Positions 1-9,285 of a DNA stretch of 64,000 bases are shown piece after piece. Both the position numbers and the translations under genes were made by a program. The stretch comes from Dromiciops gliroides (Eukaryota > Chordata > Mammalia > Microbiotheria > Microbiotheriidae). Numbering within the stretch: the stretch's first letter is position 1; each line of letters opens with the position of its first letter. The stretch is from contig NC_057861.1 in the NCBI RefSeq assembly GCF_019393635.1, positions 171,664,077 through 171,728,076 of the forward strand. The letters run 5' to 3'. The notes under the pieces are model-generated. The model did not search any database and was not told the origin of the DNA. It worked only from the letters and a program-made list of their open reading frames with translations.

Positions 1-1135
1 GATTTCTAAATTCATACTCCAACCAGCTTATTTGTAACAGAACTTAAGTATATATTATTTAGGAGATCCCATTAAAGAATTCCACACTGCTTGCTTATGA
101 TCAGGAGATGCTTCAATCTTTGACTTTGTAGCACTGAACCATTTCACCTTATGAGACTAATGGCTAATAGTTACAGGACCAACTTCTGCTGATTCGTGCT
201 TCTAAAAACTGTATTAAACCCTGCACATTCAGCCTGTTCCTTGCATCAGCTCAGCTTGGACAGAAGAAAGTTCTCAAACAGGGTATCAAGGCCAGAGAAG
301 AGTCTCCAGTGGTAGCAAACTATATAGCCTGAGGGGTAACACTGCCTAGAGCTATAACACAGTGGAGGCCAGCCACCCAGCTGAGGATTCTGCCACTGTT
401 TAGAAGACAGCTAGTCCCCATCGGAAGCAGACACCATACTATTCCATTATGCTCAGGAATGTTCTGGGAGCCAAAGTGACTGTGGGTGAAGGGCATGTGG
501 TCCTATTGGCTATCACTGCTAATAAGAAACCTGGATCAAGCAAACCGTGAATCTGATTTCCTTCCTCAGCTTAATTGTAATTCAAAATCCTAATAGATTC
601 ACTTAGCTGACACAGATTTCAGCTCACCCGTCCTATCTGACCCATACTCTGGTAAATTTCCTTCCAATTCAGGCATATCTGTGAAATGTAGTAAATGTTG
701 ATATATCTTTAGATTTTTCTCTAATCAATTTAAGCCAGTGGGTGACAAAGGAATTTTCAGACTGCCAAAAGGACAGAAACTCACTACTGGGAAATGGCTT
801 GAGGGGTCAGGAGACCTCTGGACACAAAAGTAATTTTTTAAGCCCACCTGAACAGGCTTTTTCAAGCCAAACATACTTCCATTTTCTATGGGTACAACCT
901 AATAATGCCTCATAATCTAGAAAATATGAGTATTTTACAATTGTGGACTAAGAAAATATGAGAAATTTAGTCACTGACAGCAGTTTAGACTAGCAGGTAG
1001 GCCCCAATCTGTGCCTAGTTGCTGTATTTCCTTACATTCTATAGCTGGTTGCTTATAGTTTAGTTCAGTAAAGAAACATCCTACTATTTTAATGAGGAAC
1101 TATATCTATCTATATAGCTATTTCTATATTATTTT
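1..1135. other. repeat-poor unique sequence
   Basis: No repeat family, exon-like reading frame or RNA gene is recognised. All frames are interrupted frequently. The sequence is AT-rich and otherwise featureless to the eye. Confidence 0.5.
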
Positions 1136-1139
1136 GATA

Positions 1140-1154
1140 GATGGATAGCTAGAT

Positions 1155-1213
<59 letters not shown>

Positions 1214-1222
1214 GATAGAAGC
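1140..1222. repeat. (GATA)n microsatellite
   Basis: Near-perfect tandem tagatagata units, about 15 in an uninterrupted run, with imperfect gatgata units at both edges. A likely length-polymorphic tetranucleotide locus. Confidence 0.95.
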
Positions 1223-1359
1223 AATAATGTCTAAATCATGTGCTTAATCCCACAATGCTATTATCCAAGTGTATAGTTAAACTGATTAATGGGACTACTT
1301 ACTGCAAACAAGTACCACCATGTACTTACTTGCATGCATAGTGCCTGGAGAAGACTACT

Positions 1360-1655
1360 TTGAAAGGGTTTCTCTTCTTCCTTTTTGCCTCATAGAGTAC
1401 CTCTCAACTGCTAGTGCCCTTCCTCCCAAACTACCTTGTATTTAACTATTTTGCATATATATTTATATGTTTCTGTTTACTAACTTCATATTTATGCTCT
1501 ACATATATTTATTTGTATATGTACCTGTTATCTCCCTTGTTAGAATGTAAGCTCACTGAATGTTAAGTATCATTTCATTCTTTGTCACGGTATTCCCATT
1601 ACCTCACACAGTACACGGCACATAATAGACACTTAATAAATGCTTGTTTGATTGA
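1360..1655 (+). mobile_element. L2 LINE 3' end fragment
   Basis: The segment ends with the typical L2 3' block: gttagaatgtaagctc, then acacagtacacggcacataat, then acttaataaatgcttg. The upstream part is diverged. An old inactive remnant in sense orientation. Confidence 0.7.
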
Positions 1656-1659
1656 TTAT

Positions 1660-2600
1660 TTGAAAATTCAAAACTAACCAAGTCACTAGAATCTTCACAA
1701 AGTTCAATTCTTAATAAACTCAGAACATGAGCTTGCAAATTTCAGTGCATAGTAATTATAACAAGCAAATAGAAAAGAAATATACATTTCATTGATTTTA
1801 TTACCTTTTTTAAGGAAAAAGGCAGGCAGATAAAAAATAAGTCAAAAGTTGTTGGCTGGTAAATATTTGAAACTTCCTCACAAGGCTGCCAGACTGTGTG
1901 CGGCATCCCTATTTTATCCAGTTCAGCAGCTTCAGCGCAGCCCTGTCCCTCTGCCTGACCAAGGTTGCCCAGGGTAATGTGAGAGAGCTTGTGGAAACCA
2001 TGATTAATGGTTTTTACTTATCTTCTATTAAAATGCCTAGTGGCCCTTGGGCATAGGTGCCTGAACATTTTAAATTTATTAATTTATTTTTATTAGAATC
2101 AGTGTATCCTGACACTGAATTGCTTTAGCATTTTGCAAAGATTCTAGAAAACTAATTTATGAGGTAACTTTTTTTTGGTAATGCATAGCCTGTACTTTTT
2201 TTAATAGCCAACTTTTTTTAAGAACCCAGAGACTGATTTTTCCTGAGTGTAATTTCTTTCCATAAACGTGCAACATTCTCCCACTTGCACTTACCCATGC
2301 ATTGTTGGGTATGTCCCAGGGATTGCTTACCCCTAATAAAAGTGTCTGGGAGACAGCAAAAGGGAAAATTTGATGCCAAATATAATAAGAATGAAATCTT
2401 TCATGCCTCCTGGTTAAGAAGATGGAATAGAGAATAAATATTTGGCAAGATGTTTATAAGAATAATATTTACTAAACAAAATAGAAGTAGTCATCAAAAA
2501 ACTCACAATGTGAACCTTATTTCTTGTTTTCAGTGAACACTAAGAATTTTTCATGTTATAATTTTCTTTCCTATTTTAGAGGATAGTCTGATAATCTGGA
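1660..2600. other. repeat-poor unique sequence
   Basis: Nothing recognised apart from short A/T runs. No splice-bounded reading frame of note. Confidence 0.45.
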
Positions 2601-2619
2601 TAGAAATAATGTACTATTC

Positions 2620-2970
2620 ATCAGCCATCGTTTATTTAGGGCCTTCCTATTTTGTGCAAAATAGTGAGCCAATTTCTTAGGATACAAAGACAGAATTTTT
2701 TTAAGGTACTTGCCTTCAAGGACCTCAAATTGCATGGGGGAAGTGGGGAGATGGAATGCAAACAAGCAAAAAATCAGTAAATACATGATAATTTGAGAAG
2801 AGAAAGTCCTGACAGCTAGAGGGATCAAGAAAGGTTTCCTGTAGGAAATGATACATTCTAAGAGGTAGAGAGATGAGAAGGGAGTGCATTGCAGGCACAG
2901 AAAGCAATTTATGCAAAAGGTACAAAGGTGAGGAATGAAAGGTTGGGTTTGGGGAACAGAGAATCAGGCA
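2620..2970 (-). mobile_element. L2 LINE fragment, antisense
   Basis: Diverged antisense L2: an opening resembling tttattaagcacctac, then cttcaaggacctcaaattg, then gggagtgcattgcaggcac and atgcaaaaggtacaaaggtg. Reading frames on the minus strand here come from the repeat and are not genes. Confidence 0.6.
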
Positions 2971-3029
2971 ATTAAGAGTAAGTGAAGGAAAGAAATGTGA
3001 AATAAATCTGAAAAGATGGTGGCTGTACT

Positions 3030-3345
3030 TCAAACCAGATTCAGACATATCTTTATTCATTGTTTCATAATCATATATTAAGTCCTATTAAGAATCATCT
3101 TTATAAATTACTACCTTGGGGTACACTCTGATAAGTTCTCTTAATGCCTATAAGAACAAAAAGAAATTTAACTACTGTAGCTTCTCCTTTCAAATTATCC
3201 AGAGGATAGTCTTTGGATCAGAAGGGATCTTAGAGGCCTTCTAACCCAACCCTTACCTGAGCAAGAATCTCTTTTACAATATGACTGACAAAGGACCAGT
3301 CAGTCATTGCCTGAAAAACACCAGTTAGGAGATGCCCACTGCCTC
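3030..3345. other. unique or unrecognised sequence
   Basis: The stretch around 3200-3340 (gggatcttagaggccttcta followed by aacccaacccttacc) resembles the start of an antisense MIR or CR1 copy, but too weakly for a firm call. Confidence 0.35.
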
Positions 3346-3347
3346 TC

Positions 3348-3390
<43 letters not shown>
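3348..3390. repeat. (TG)n microsatellite
   Basis: About 20 uninterrupted TG units. Purine-pyrimidine alternation of this kind can adopt Z-DNA. Confidence 0.95.
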
Positions 3391-3391
<1 letters not shown>

Positions 3392-3600
3392 AATTATTGC
3401 TAAAATGATATTTAATTAAATTGTTATTGTACCCGTTTTGGCAGTAAGCATATATTCTTAATTAATATTATATATCAGTAAAATATTGACTGTGTGTCTA
3501 ATTTCTCATGGTCTCAGGCCTTCAGACCTACATTGTCCTAAGAAGAAGAGCATCCAGAGCAGAGAGAGCGAATCAAGAGAGTGAAATCCTGGCTAGCCAA

Positions 3601-3671
3601 GGGTTTATCCTCTTTTTTTTTGTCAAAGAGGAAATGAAAAAAAAAATTTTTTAATGGGTTTATCCTCTTTT
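3601..3671. repeat. 16-bp direct repeat around a short A/T-rich insert
   Basis: The 16-mer gggtttatcctctttt occurs at 3601-3616 and again at 3656-3671. Between the copies lies a ~39 bp insert with T and A homopolymer runs. The arrangement resembles a target-site duplication around a very short insertion. Confidence 0.6.
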
Positions 3672-3952
3672 GATAGAGGAAGGTCATTATACATTGATCA
3701 AAACTAATTGGTTAGCATCATTCAGTTCCATGGATTGACAGGACTTGTGGATGATCTAAATTAAAATGAACTCAACAAATGAGATCTGGGAAGAATATGC
3801 AAAAGACCCTCTCTAAAGGGCTAAGGCAAAGGCTACTATCTAGGTGTGGTTCTTCACTGAGCTAGACAAAAGAGTCTATCTCCATTTCTTTTGTTCCCTT
3901 GGGCTTGCCCCAGACAAGATTTGCTGAAGTTCCACAAGAACTGCACTTTCTG

Positions 3953-4001
<49 letters not shown>
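3953..4001. repeat. (TG)n microsatellite
   Basis: About 22 perfect TG units, running directly into a G-rich tract. Reading frames through it on either strand encode only Cys-Val or Thr-His repeats and are spurious. Confidence 0.95.
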
Positions 4002-4002
<1 letters not shown>

Positions 4003-4003
<1 letters not shown>

Positions 4004-4071
4004 AGGGGGGTGAGGGGGGGGATAAGGCAGGGATGGGGGGGGGCTGAAACTGATTTCTCCCCCCCCCCCAA
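4003..4071. repeat. G-run/C-run cluster, G-quadruplex or hairpin-prone
   Basis: G-runs of 6, 8, 3 and 9 lie at 4005-4010, 4014-4021, 4030-4032 and 4035-4043. A run of about 11 C follows at 4059-4069. The four G-runs fit the intramolecular G-quadruplex pattern, and the last G-run can alternatively pair with the C-run. Confidence 0.7.
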
Positions 4072-4104
4072 GAAATCCATTGTTAATAATTATTTTCTCA
4101 CACT

Positions 4105-4420
4105 AGACAGCTTGTGACAATTTTGGATAGCTCTAATTATCAGGATGCTTTTCCTTATGTAACCCCAGACTGGTTTAAGCATGGCTATTTCTAAAATGGA
4201 GAGGGCCTGGAAGGGCCCAGTACATGGAGTTGGGCTCCATGATAGACAAACTGGGCATGTGCAAAGGTAGGCCCTCAAAGTTGCTTCCATGTTAGAACTG
4301 GACATGCCTAGACCGGCCTGAGGTTGCACTCAAATCAAGCTGAAATCCTCCTCTTTGCAACTTCAACCTCTTAATCCTTCTTCTGCTTTCTGGGACCAGG
4401 CAGAACAAGCCACAGAACCC
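4105..4420 (-). mobile_element. CR1/L3 LINE fragment, antisense, interrupted
   Basis: Outer segments match the antisense CR1/L3 3' region: ttttggatagctctaatta on the left, and cctcctctttgcaacttc plus ctgggaccaggcagaacaa on the right. The middle (4158-4328) is a foldback element. CR1 sequence resumes in register after it, which shows an insertion. Confidence 0.6.
4158..4328. mobile_element. 171-bp foldback (MITE-like) element inside CR1
   Basis: Left arm 4158-4184 and the reverse complement of right arm 4302-4328 match at 20 of 27 positions, and six of the seven mismatches are transitions. Pairing continues inward (ttctaaaatgga against the complement of tccatgttagaa, then agggcct against aggccct at 4269). 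At the tip there is a perfect 7-bp stem, catggag at 4223-4229 and ctccatg at 4235-4241. The whole segment is therefore a long imperfect palindrome interrupting a CR1 copy. I cannot assign a superfamily: the CAG...CTG-like core suggests hAT, but no clean 8-bp duplication is seen. Confidence 0.6.
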
Positions 4421-4424
4421 TAAA

Positions 4425-4600
4425 TCTAGAACTAAAAGGGACCTCAGAGGCCCTCTGGTTCAATTCCTCTCATTTTACAGATAAGGAAACAGAGGCCTTG
4501 AAAGGTTATGTTATAACCATAGTCACACATGTAATAAGCATTGGAAGCAGAATTTGAACCCAGGTTTTCTGACTGAGGTACCATGATGATCTTTGCGTGT
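4425..4600 (-). mobile_element. MIR/CORE-SINE, antisense
   Basis: Carries cattttacagataaggaaac, gtcacacatgtaataagc and aatttgaacccaggttttct, the usual order for an antisense MIR-type SINE. Diverged and old. Confidence 0.75.
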
Positions 4601-4635
4601 GTCTTGCCACCTCCTTTAACATAGGATAGCCCTTT

Positions 4636-4793
4636 TGGCAGCTAGGTGGCCCAGTGGATAAAGCACCTGCCCTGGATTCAGGAGGACCTGAGTTCAAATC
4701 CGGCCTCAGACACTTGACACTTACTAGCTGTGTGACCCTGTGCAAATCACTTAACCCTCATTGCCCCACCCCACCCCCCAAAAAAACAAAAAA
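4636..4793 (+). mobile_element. WSINE1-like SINE, sense
   Basis: A complete tRNA-derived SINE: ggcagctaggtggccc, B-box-like gagttcaaatccggcc, actagctgtgtgaccctg, and the cattgccccacc 3' end with a C/A-rich tail. A partly decayed duplication (ataggatagcccttt / ataggacatcccttc) flanks it. Confidence 0.9.
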
Positions 4794-5044
4794 TATAGGA
4801 CATCCCTTCCAATACTTGAAAACAAATACTTTCCTAAATCTCTTCTCCCAACTTAACATTATCAGTTCTTTCCACCCAGGATCTACATACAGGTCCTTCA
4901 CTAGTTGGTTTCCCTCATGAAAATCTGTATCTCACCAAAGGTAGAAAAGTTAGGAATTTAAAAACCAAGGGAACTGACAGAGAAGAAAAACTACCAGGGG
5001 GAAAAAGGGGTATCCTCCTTCCTAATAGTCACTCTTTTTTGCTA

Positions 5045-5290
5045 TTGTTTTTTTTAATTCAATTGTATTTTATTTTCAGTTCTGAATAATCTCTCTCTCC
5101 ACTTTCCCTCCAGATAAGAAAGCAAGAAAAACAATATTTTTTACAAATATTTATAGTCAAGCAAAATAAATTCCCACATTAGCTATGCTAAAAAAAAAAA
5201 AAAGCTTCAATCTTCACTGAGTCCATCACCTCTCTAAGTAGGGGTGTGTAGCATGTTTCATCATGATCCTTTGGAACTACCACCTCTCAT
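5045..5290 (-). mobile_element. L1 3' end, antisense
   Basis: Antisense marsupial-type L1 3' sequence. It contains a poly(T)-rich start, tctctctctccactttcc, cacattagctatgct, gcttcaatcttcactgag and catgatcctttggaacta. Confidence 0.6.
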
Positions 5291-5812
5291 TCTTGATCCT
5301 TACCCAAGATTGGGACAGCAGGGTGGGGGTAAGCACAGAAGAGAAAGGCAAAGGCCTCTTTAAGATCTGCTAAGGATCAGTGGATAGCATCATCCATGGT
5401 GCTCACCTTTCTGGCCATTAACCAAGGAGAAAGTACCAGGTTGGAGCATGAATGAACTGTGCCTGTCAAGTTTCCAGGCAGATAAGAAGAAGAAAATAAA
5501 CACTACAGATTCCAGAAGGAAGCTTGTTGTGACAAGATTTCTGGCCAACGTTCACTAAAACAGTGATGTTTGGGGAGCCAAAAGCATTTGGAATGAATAT
5601 CAGAGCTACTCTATGCTTTTCCAAATGGATCCTGTGGGCCTCACTTACCACAAAACCGACAGCCCCTGTCTCCACACTAGAGGCAGAACAGGTGGTTCTG
5701 TATAGTAGGCTTGGAGGGGGGTTGGGGTGGGGGTCTTTTAAAAGACCCCTCCCCCATTCAGAATTATCTCCCTTCCTAGTCATTGACACAGTGCCTACCA
5801 CCACAAATTAAA
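5290..5812. other. unique sequence
   Basis: No repeat recognised. A 112-codon open frame on the minus strand (5466-5804) overlaps an 82-codon frame on the plus strand. Neither has recognisable domains, so both are treated as chance. Confidence 0.45.
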
Positions 5813-5814
5813 GA

Positions 5815-6110
5815 ATTACTCCTCTGGCTTCAATCCAGTTCAACAAACATTTAGGAAGCAACTACTATGTGCAGTGTCATCCTATGTGCTGAATGTCTCA
5901 AAACAAAAACTCAATGCTTGTTTTCAAGGAGCTTACAATCAAATGTGGGAGAAATGAGGTATCAAAAAATAACCATGATATAAGGTAGAAGGTGTTAAGA
6001 GCAAAGAGGAGGTCTAGACAAAGCACCATAGAAAATATGACAAGGAAGGGGCAGGAAGGAGTCAGGCAGGAATAAGGGAAGACTTTGTGTAAGAATTTTC
6101 TGTTAAAATG
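5815..6110 (-). mobile_element. L2 LINE fragment, antisense
   Basis: Contains caacaaacatttaggaagc, caactactatgtgcagtg, tcaaggagcttacaatcaa and agggaagactttgtg. This is the typical antisense order of L2 3' sequence. Confidence 0.75.
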
Positions 6111-7085
6111 TAAGTGTAGCTGGATGTAGAGCTATTTCTAGGATATAGAAAATCAATGTTGATCACATCTGTGATAACTGTCAATATGGAAGCCCCTTGC
6201 CTCCCTCTTCCAATTGTTATCTCCCTGTCAAGCCACAAATTAGCTACCTCCTACAATATTTCTTCATCTATTGTCACATATTTTCAGAGCTACCCTAGTC
6301 AGGGTGATGGTAGACAAAAAGGAGCAGATGATCTGATGCCCCAGATCTGAGGAAGAGAAGAAAGAAGTTAAAGGGGAATCATTCTGTAGTAAAATGTCTC
6401 AGGAGTTTACATCAGCTGGGACCTTCTGTTCATTTGAGCCCGAGTTCACCTTCCCACCCACCAAAGATGCCCATAACTAGAGGTAACATGAAGCCCATTA
6501 ATATAATAAGAGTTTAGAACACTTGAAAAAATGATTTTCCAAAGTACAAATCCATAACAAGGACAGGGTGACTAGAGCATTGCCCCAGGGTACCAAATTT
6601 TGAGGGCACTGGTACAATCCATTCCTCCAATGGCATACAAAACAACAAGACTTAGCATCTCATTAGTAAGAACAAGTCATTAAAACAGAAAGCCCACATG
6701 GAAGACCAGGTAAACACCTTGCCTCTTTCCTATTCTGTTCCCCCTTCATACCTAAGGCAGCATCCCCAGCAGCAGCCTCCTCATGGGTGTCCTATGGTCT
6801 CTATTCAATTTCCTTTACCCTAGGCAATGTTCTACTCTTCACCTCACCCCCAACAGAGAACGTGCTTCATGTCACTTGCCTAAGGCATGGTTTATGATAT
6901 TTGCCCCAGATACAATAATTCATGAGTACCAGCTGTGCCAAGATGACAGGGAAAAAAATACACAAAGGAAAGTTTTTCTAAAGAGAAGGAAGGGTCAGGA
7001 AATTAAGAGCCTGACTGAGAATGGAAGGCCTGGATGGAGAATCATATTAAGAGGCTCTGAATAGGCAGGAAACAGCATGGAAGGT
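6110..7085. other. unique sequence
   Basis: No family recognised. Reading frames of 64 and 93 codons occur (6156-6350, 6783-7064), with no similarity I can name. There is no visible exon structure. Confidence 0.4.
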
Positions 7086-7087
7086 CA

Positions 7088-7335
7088 GTCAGTCAATATA
7101 CATTTATTAAGCACCTACTATGTATAAATACTATGCTGTGCTAGGAATACAAATACAAAAGAGGAAGAGGAAGAAGAAGAAGAAGAAGAAGAAGAAGAAG
7201 AAGAAGAAGAAGAAGAAGAAGAAGAAGAAGAAGAAGAAGAAGAAGAAGAAGAAGAAGAAGAAGAAATTGTCAATCTCTTCTTTCAAGGAGTTTACAGTCT
7301 AATAAGAGAAAACAACACCAAAAGGAAGTCAAAAA
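7088..7335 (-). mobile_element. L2 LINE 3' fragment, antisense, split by GAA tract
   Basis: Left part: atttattaagcacctactatg and gctgtgctaggaatac. Right part: tcaaggagtttacagtcta. The long GAA tract occupies the middle, in the position of the normally A-rich L2 segment. Confidence 0.75.
7159..7266. repeat. (GAA)n trinucleotide tract
   Basis: A run of about 32 pure AAG/GAA units from about 7170, preceded by gaggaagagg interruptions. Homopurine-homopyrimidine GAA/TTC repeats of this length can form triplexes. The poly-lysine frame read through it is spurious. Confidence 0.97.
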
Positions 7336-7655
7336 GGAGAGGGGGGTGGAAATATCCAGAACTGGAGGGTGATGGGGTCCTAAGTGCAGCTAGTTGGGAA
7401 ATGAGACAGCTAGCCTGGGAACCCTCTCTAAATGGAGGTTTAGGGAGGACCTTTTTGCTCTGTCCTCTAATCAGAAGGTCAGAGGGTACTAATGAGGGAT
7501 GGGTACCAATAAGTTTCCTGATAATGAGTTTCTTGGAAACATAATTAAGTTTAAAGGATTATTGCCAGATTAAAAATGATGAGGCTTCACTCAGGAAGAC
7601 TGGGTGATGGATGAAAAATGCCAACAAGGAAAGTTGGAAGGATATCAAAATCCAC
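7335..7655. other. unique or unrecognised sequence
   Basis: Purine-rich sequence directly 3' of the L2 fragment. It may be further diverged antisense L2, but no diagnostic block is seen. Confidence 0.35.
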
Positions 7656-7659
7656 ATGT

Positions 7660-7850
7660 TGACTATTTCACCACCTGGAGATATAAATATTTAAAGTCCC
7701 ATAAACCTTGCCCTCAGGGTGCTTATAATCCAATATGAGCATAAGTCATACACAAATAACAAAGCAAGTTAGAAATCACAAAAGGATAGGAGAGTGTTTC
7801 AGTCATTCAATCAATAGATATTTATTAAGCAACTGCTATGTACCATCATT
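7660..7850 (-). mobile_element. L2 LINE fragments, antisense
   Basis: ccctcagggtgcttataatc and atttattaagcaactgc are antisense L2 blocks, here in shuffled order. This indicates two overlapping fragments. Confidence 0.55.
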
Positions 7851-7869
7851 TTAGAAAGCTATTCCTGAG

Positions 7870-7995
7870 GTATTAATTTATTTATGCTCCCCAATTTATC
7901 TTATATTTACTTATATTCTAGTGTGTTCCCCTCAGTAGAATGTAAGCTTCCTGAGGGCAAGGACTACTTTTCAATGTTCTTTGTGTGTTTGTAAC
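7870..7995 (+). mobile_element. L2 LINE 3' fragment, sense
   Basis: Contains gtagaatgtaagcttcctg and agggcaaggactacttttc, the conserved sense L2 block, next to antisense L2 pieces. Confidence 0.7.
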
Positions 7996-8002
7996 CAGAC
8001 TG

Positions 8003-8041
8003 ATGATTACTAGCTATGTGGCATAACCCTCATTGCCCCAC
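8003..8041 (+). mobile_element. truncated SINE 3' end
   Basis: Only gattactagctatgtggc and ataaccctcattgccccac remain of a WSINE1-like 3' end. The ccctgggcaagtcactt block between them is deleted. The tail has become a microsatellite. Confidence 0.65.
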
Positions 8042-8101
<60 letters not shown>

Positions 8102-8123
8102 AAGAAGAAGAAGAAGAAGAAGA
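8042..8123. repeat. compound (AAT)n(AAG)n microsatellite
   Basis: About 10 AAT units followed by about 17 AAG units, starting exactly where the SINE poly(A) tail should be. Confidence 0.95.
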
Positions 8124-8127
8124 ATGT

Positions 8128-8535
8128 CTAGGTTCTTTCATTGATTGTGGTTTTCAGGTAGTCTGATAATTCTTAAATTATCTCTCCTCAATCTATTTTC
8201 CAGGTCAGTTGTTTTTCCAATTAAATATTTCAAGTTTTCTTCTATTTTTAAAATTCTTTTGACTGTTTTATTGGCTCCTGTTGTCTTATGGAGTCATTAG
8301 CTTCCACTTTCCCAATTCTAATTTCTAAAGATTTTTCTTCAGCGAGATCTCTTTTTCCACCTGACGAATTATACTTTTTAAAAGTTATTTTCCTCAATAT
8401 TTCTTGTTCCTTTTATTTTTGTTACTAAGCTGTTAATTGTTTTTTCAAACCTTTCTTCCCTTGCTCTCATTTCTTTACTGAATTTTTCCATTAATAGCCT
8501 TATTTGATTTTGAAAAGCAATTTTTAGCTCTTAAC
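8128..8535 (-). mobile_element. L1 ORF1-region fragment, antisense
   Basis: T-rich sequence whose phrases (ccaggtcagttgtttttcc, gcttccactttcccaattc, aagctgttaattgtt) match antisense marsupial L1 ORF1 coiled-coil coding sequence. The frame is broken by indels. Confidence 0.6.
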
Positions 8536-8539
8536 TTGT

Positions 8540-8602
8540 TGGCCTTGTATTTAATTCACCTAACACTCTATCCACTCTACCACCTAGCTACCTCATATAG
8601 AA
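8540..8602 (-). mobile_element. SINE 5' fragment, antisense
   Basis: cactctatccactctaccac followed by ctagct is the antisense start of a tRNA-derived SINE. The rest is missing. Confidence 0.5.
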
Positions 8603-8604
8603 GG

Positions 8605-9062
8605 AGGGGGCAGGGAGGGTAATAAAAGGGAAAATGGATAAAGAAAGGCAGTGGTCTGAAGCAAAATAAACTTTAGAGAGGGACACAATAAAAAAAAGAG
8701 AGAGAAGGATAAATGGAAGAAAATAAGATGGAGGGAGATGAAGTTACTAATCATTAACTGTGAATGTGAATGGGATAAATTCACTCATAAAATGGAAGTA
8801 GTGGATAGCTGCTTCCAAGGAGAAGAACCAAATCTTAGAAAAGTTAGATATGTTAGACCACTGGAGAAAATTGAAGGGCAATAGAAAGTATACCTTTTCA
8901 GCTGTACATGGCACCTTCACAAAAATTGACCATGTGTTAGTACATAAAAACTTCACAGCCAAATGCAGAAAAACAAAAATATTAAATACTCCCTTTTTAG
9001 ACCATAATGCAAATAATAATAATAATTTAATAAAATGTTGTGAGAGATTACAAAATAATTCA
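8605..9062 (+). mobile_element. L1 fragment (start of ORF2 region), sense
   Basis: Opens with L1 inter-ORF purine-rich sequence. It continues with actgtgaatgtgaatggg and gaccatgtgttagtacataa from the endonuclease part of ORF2. After position ~8800 the text jumps forward within ORF2, so more than 1 kb is missing internally. The RTE-tailed SINE at 9063 interrupts it. No intact frame remains. Confidence 0.75.
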
Positions 9063-9285
9063 TGATAATGATGTTCAGTCATTTTTTAGTTGTGTCTGAC
9101 TCTTGGTGACCCTATTTGGGCCAAGATACTGTAGTGGTATGCCATTTCCTCATACAGTTCATTTTAAAAATGAGGAACTGATGTAGACAGGGTTAAATTA
9201 TTTGCCCAGGGTCACACAGCTAGTAAGTGTCTTAGGCCAAGTTTGAATTCATCTAACTCCAATCCCAGCACTCTATCCACTATTG
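9063..9285 (-). mobile_element. RTE-tailed SINE, antisense
   Basis: Begins with the antisense RTE-like tail (gttcagtcattttttagttg, ttggtgaccctatttggg). It ends in the antisense tRNA-like head (gggtcacacagctagtaag, cactctatccacta). Inserted in the L1. Confidence 0.85.

Noticed and set aside
3862-4117. 72-codon frames on both strands rich in Thr-His or Cys-Val
   Set aside because: They are translations of a (TG)n tract and G-runs, with no coding signal outside the repeat.
4506-4745. Recurring frames with PRVTQLVSVKCLRPDLNSG-like or ALDSGGPEFKSGLRHLTL-like text, seen at about 20 places
   Set aside because: These are the two strands of the WSINE1-like SINE and not a protein family.
5466-5811. 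Overlapping 112- and 82-codon frames on opposite strands as a gene
   Set aside because: No recognisable domain, no splice context and mutual antisense overlap; chance frames are expected at this length.
7120-7302. Poly-lysine reading frame
   Set aside because: It is the GAA microsatellite read in frame.
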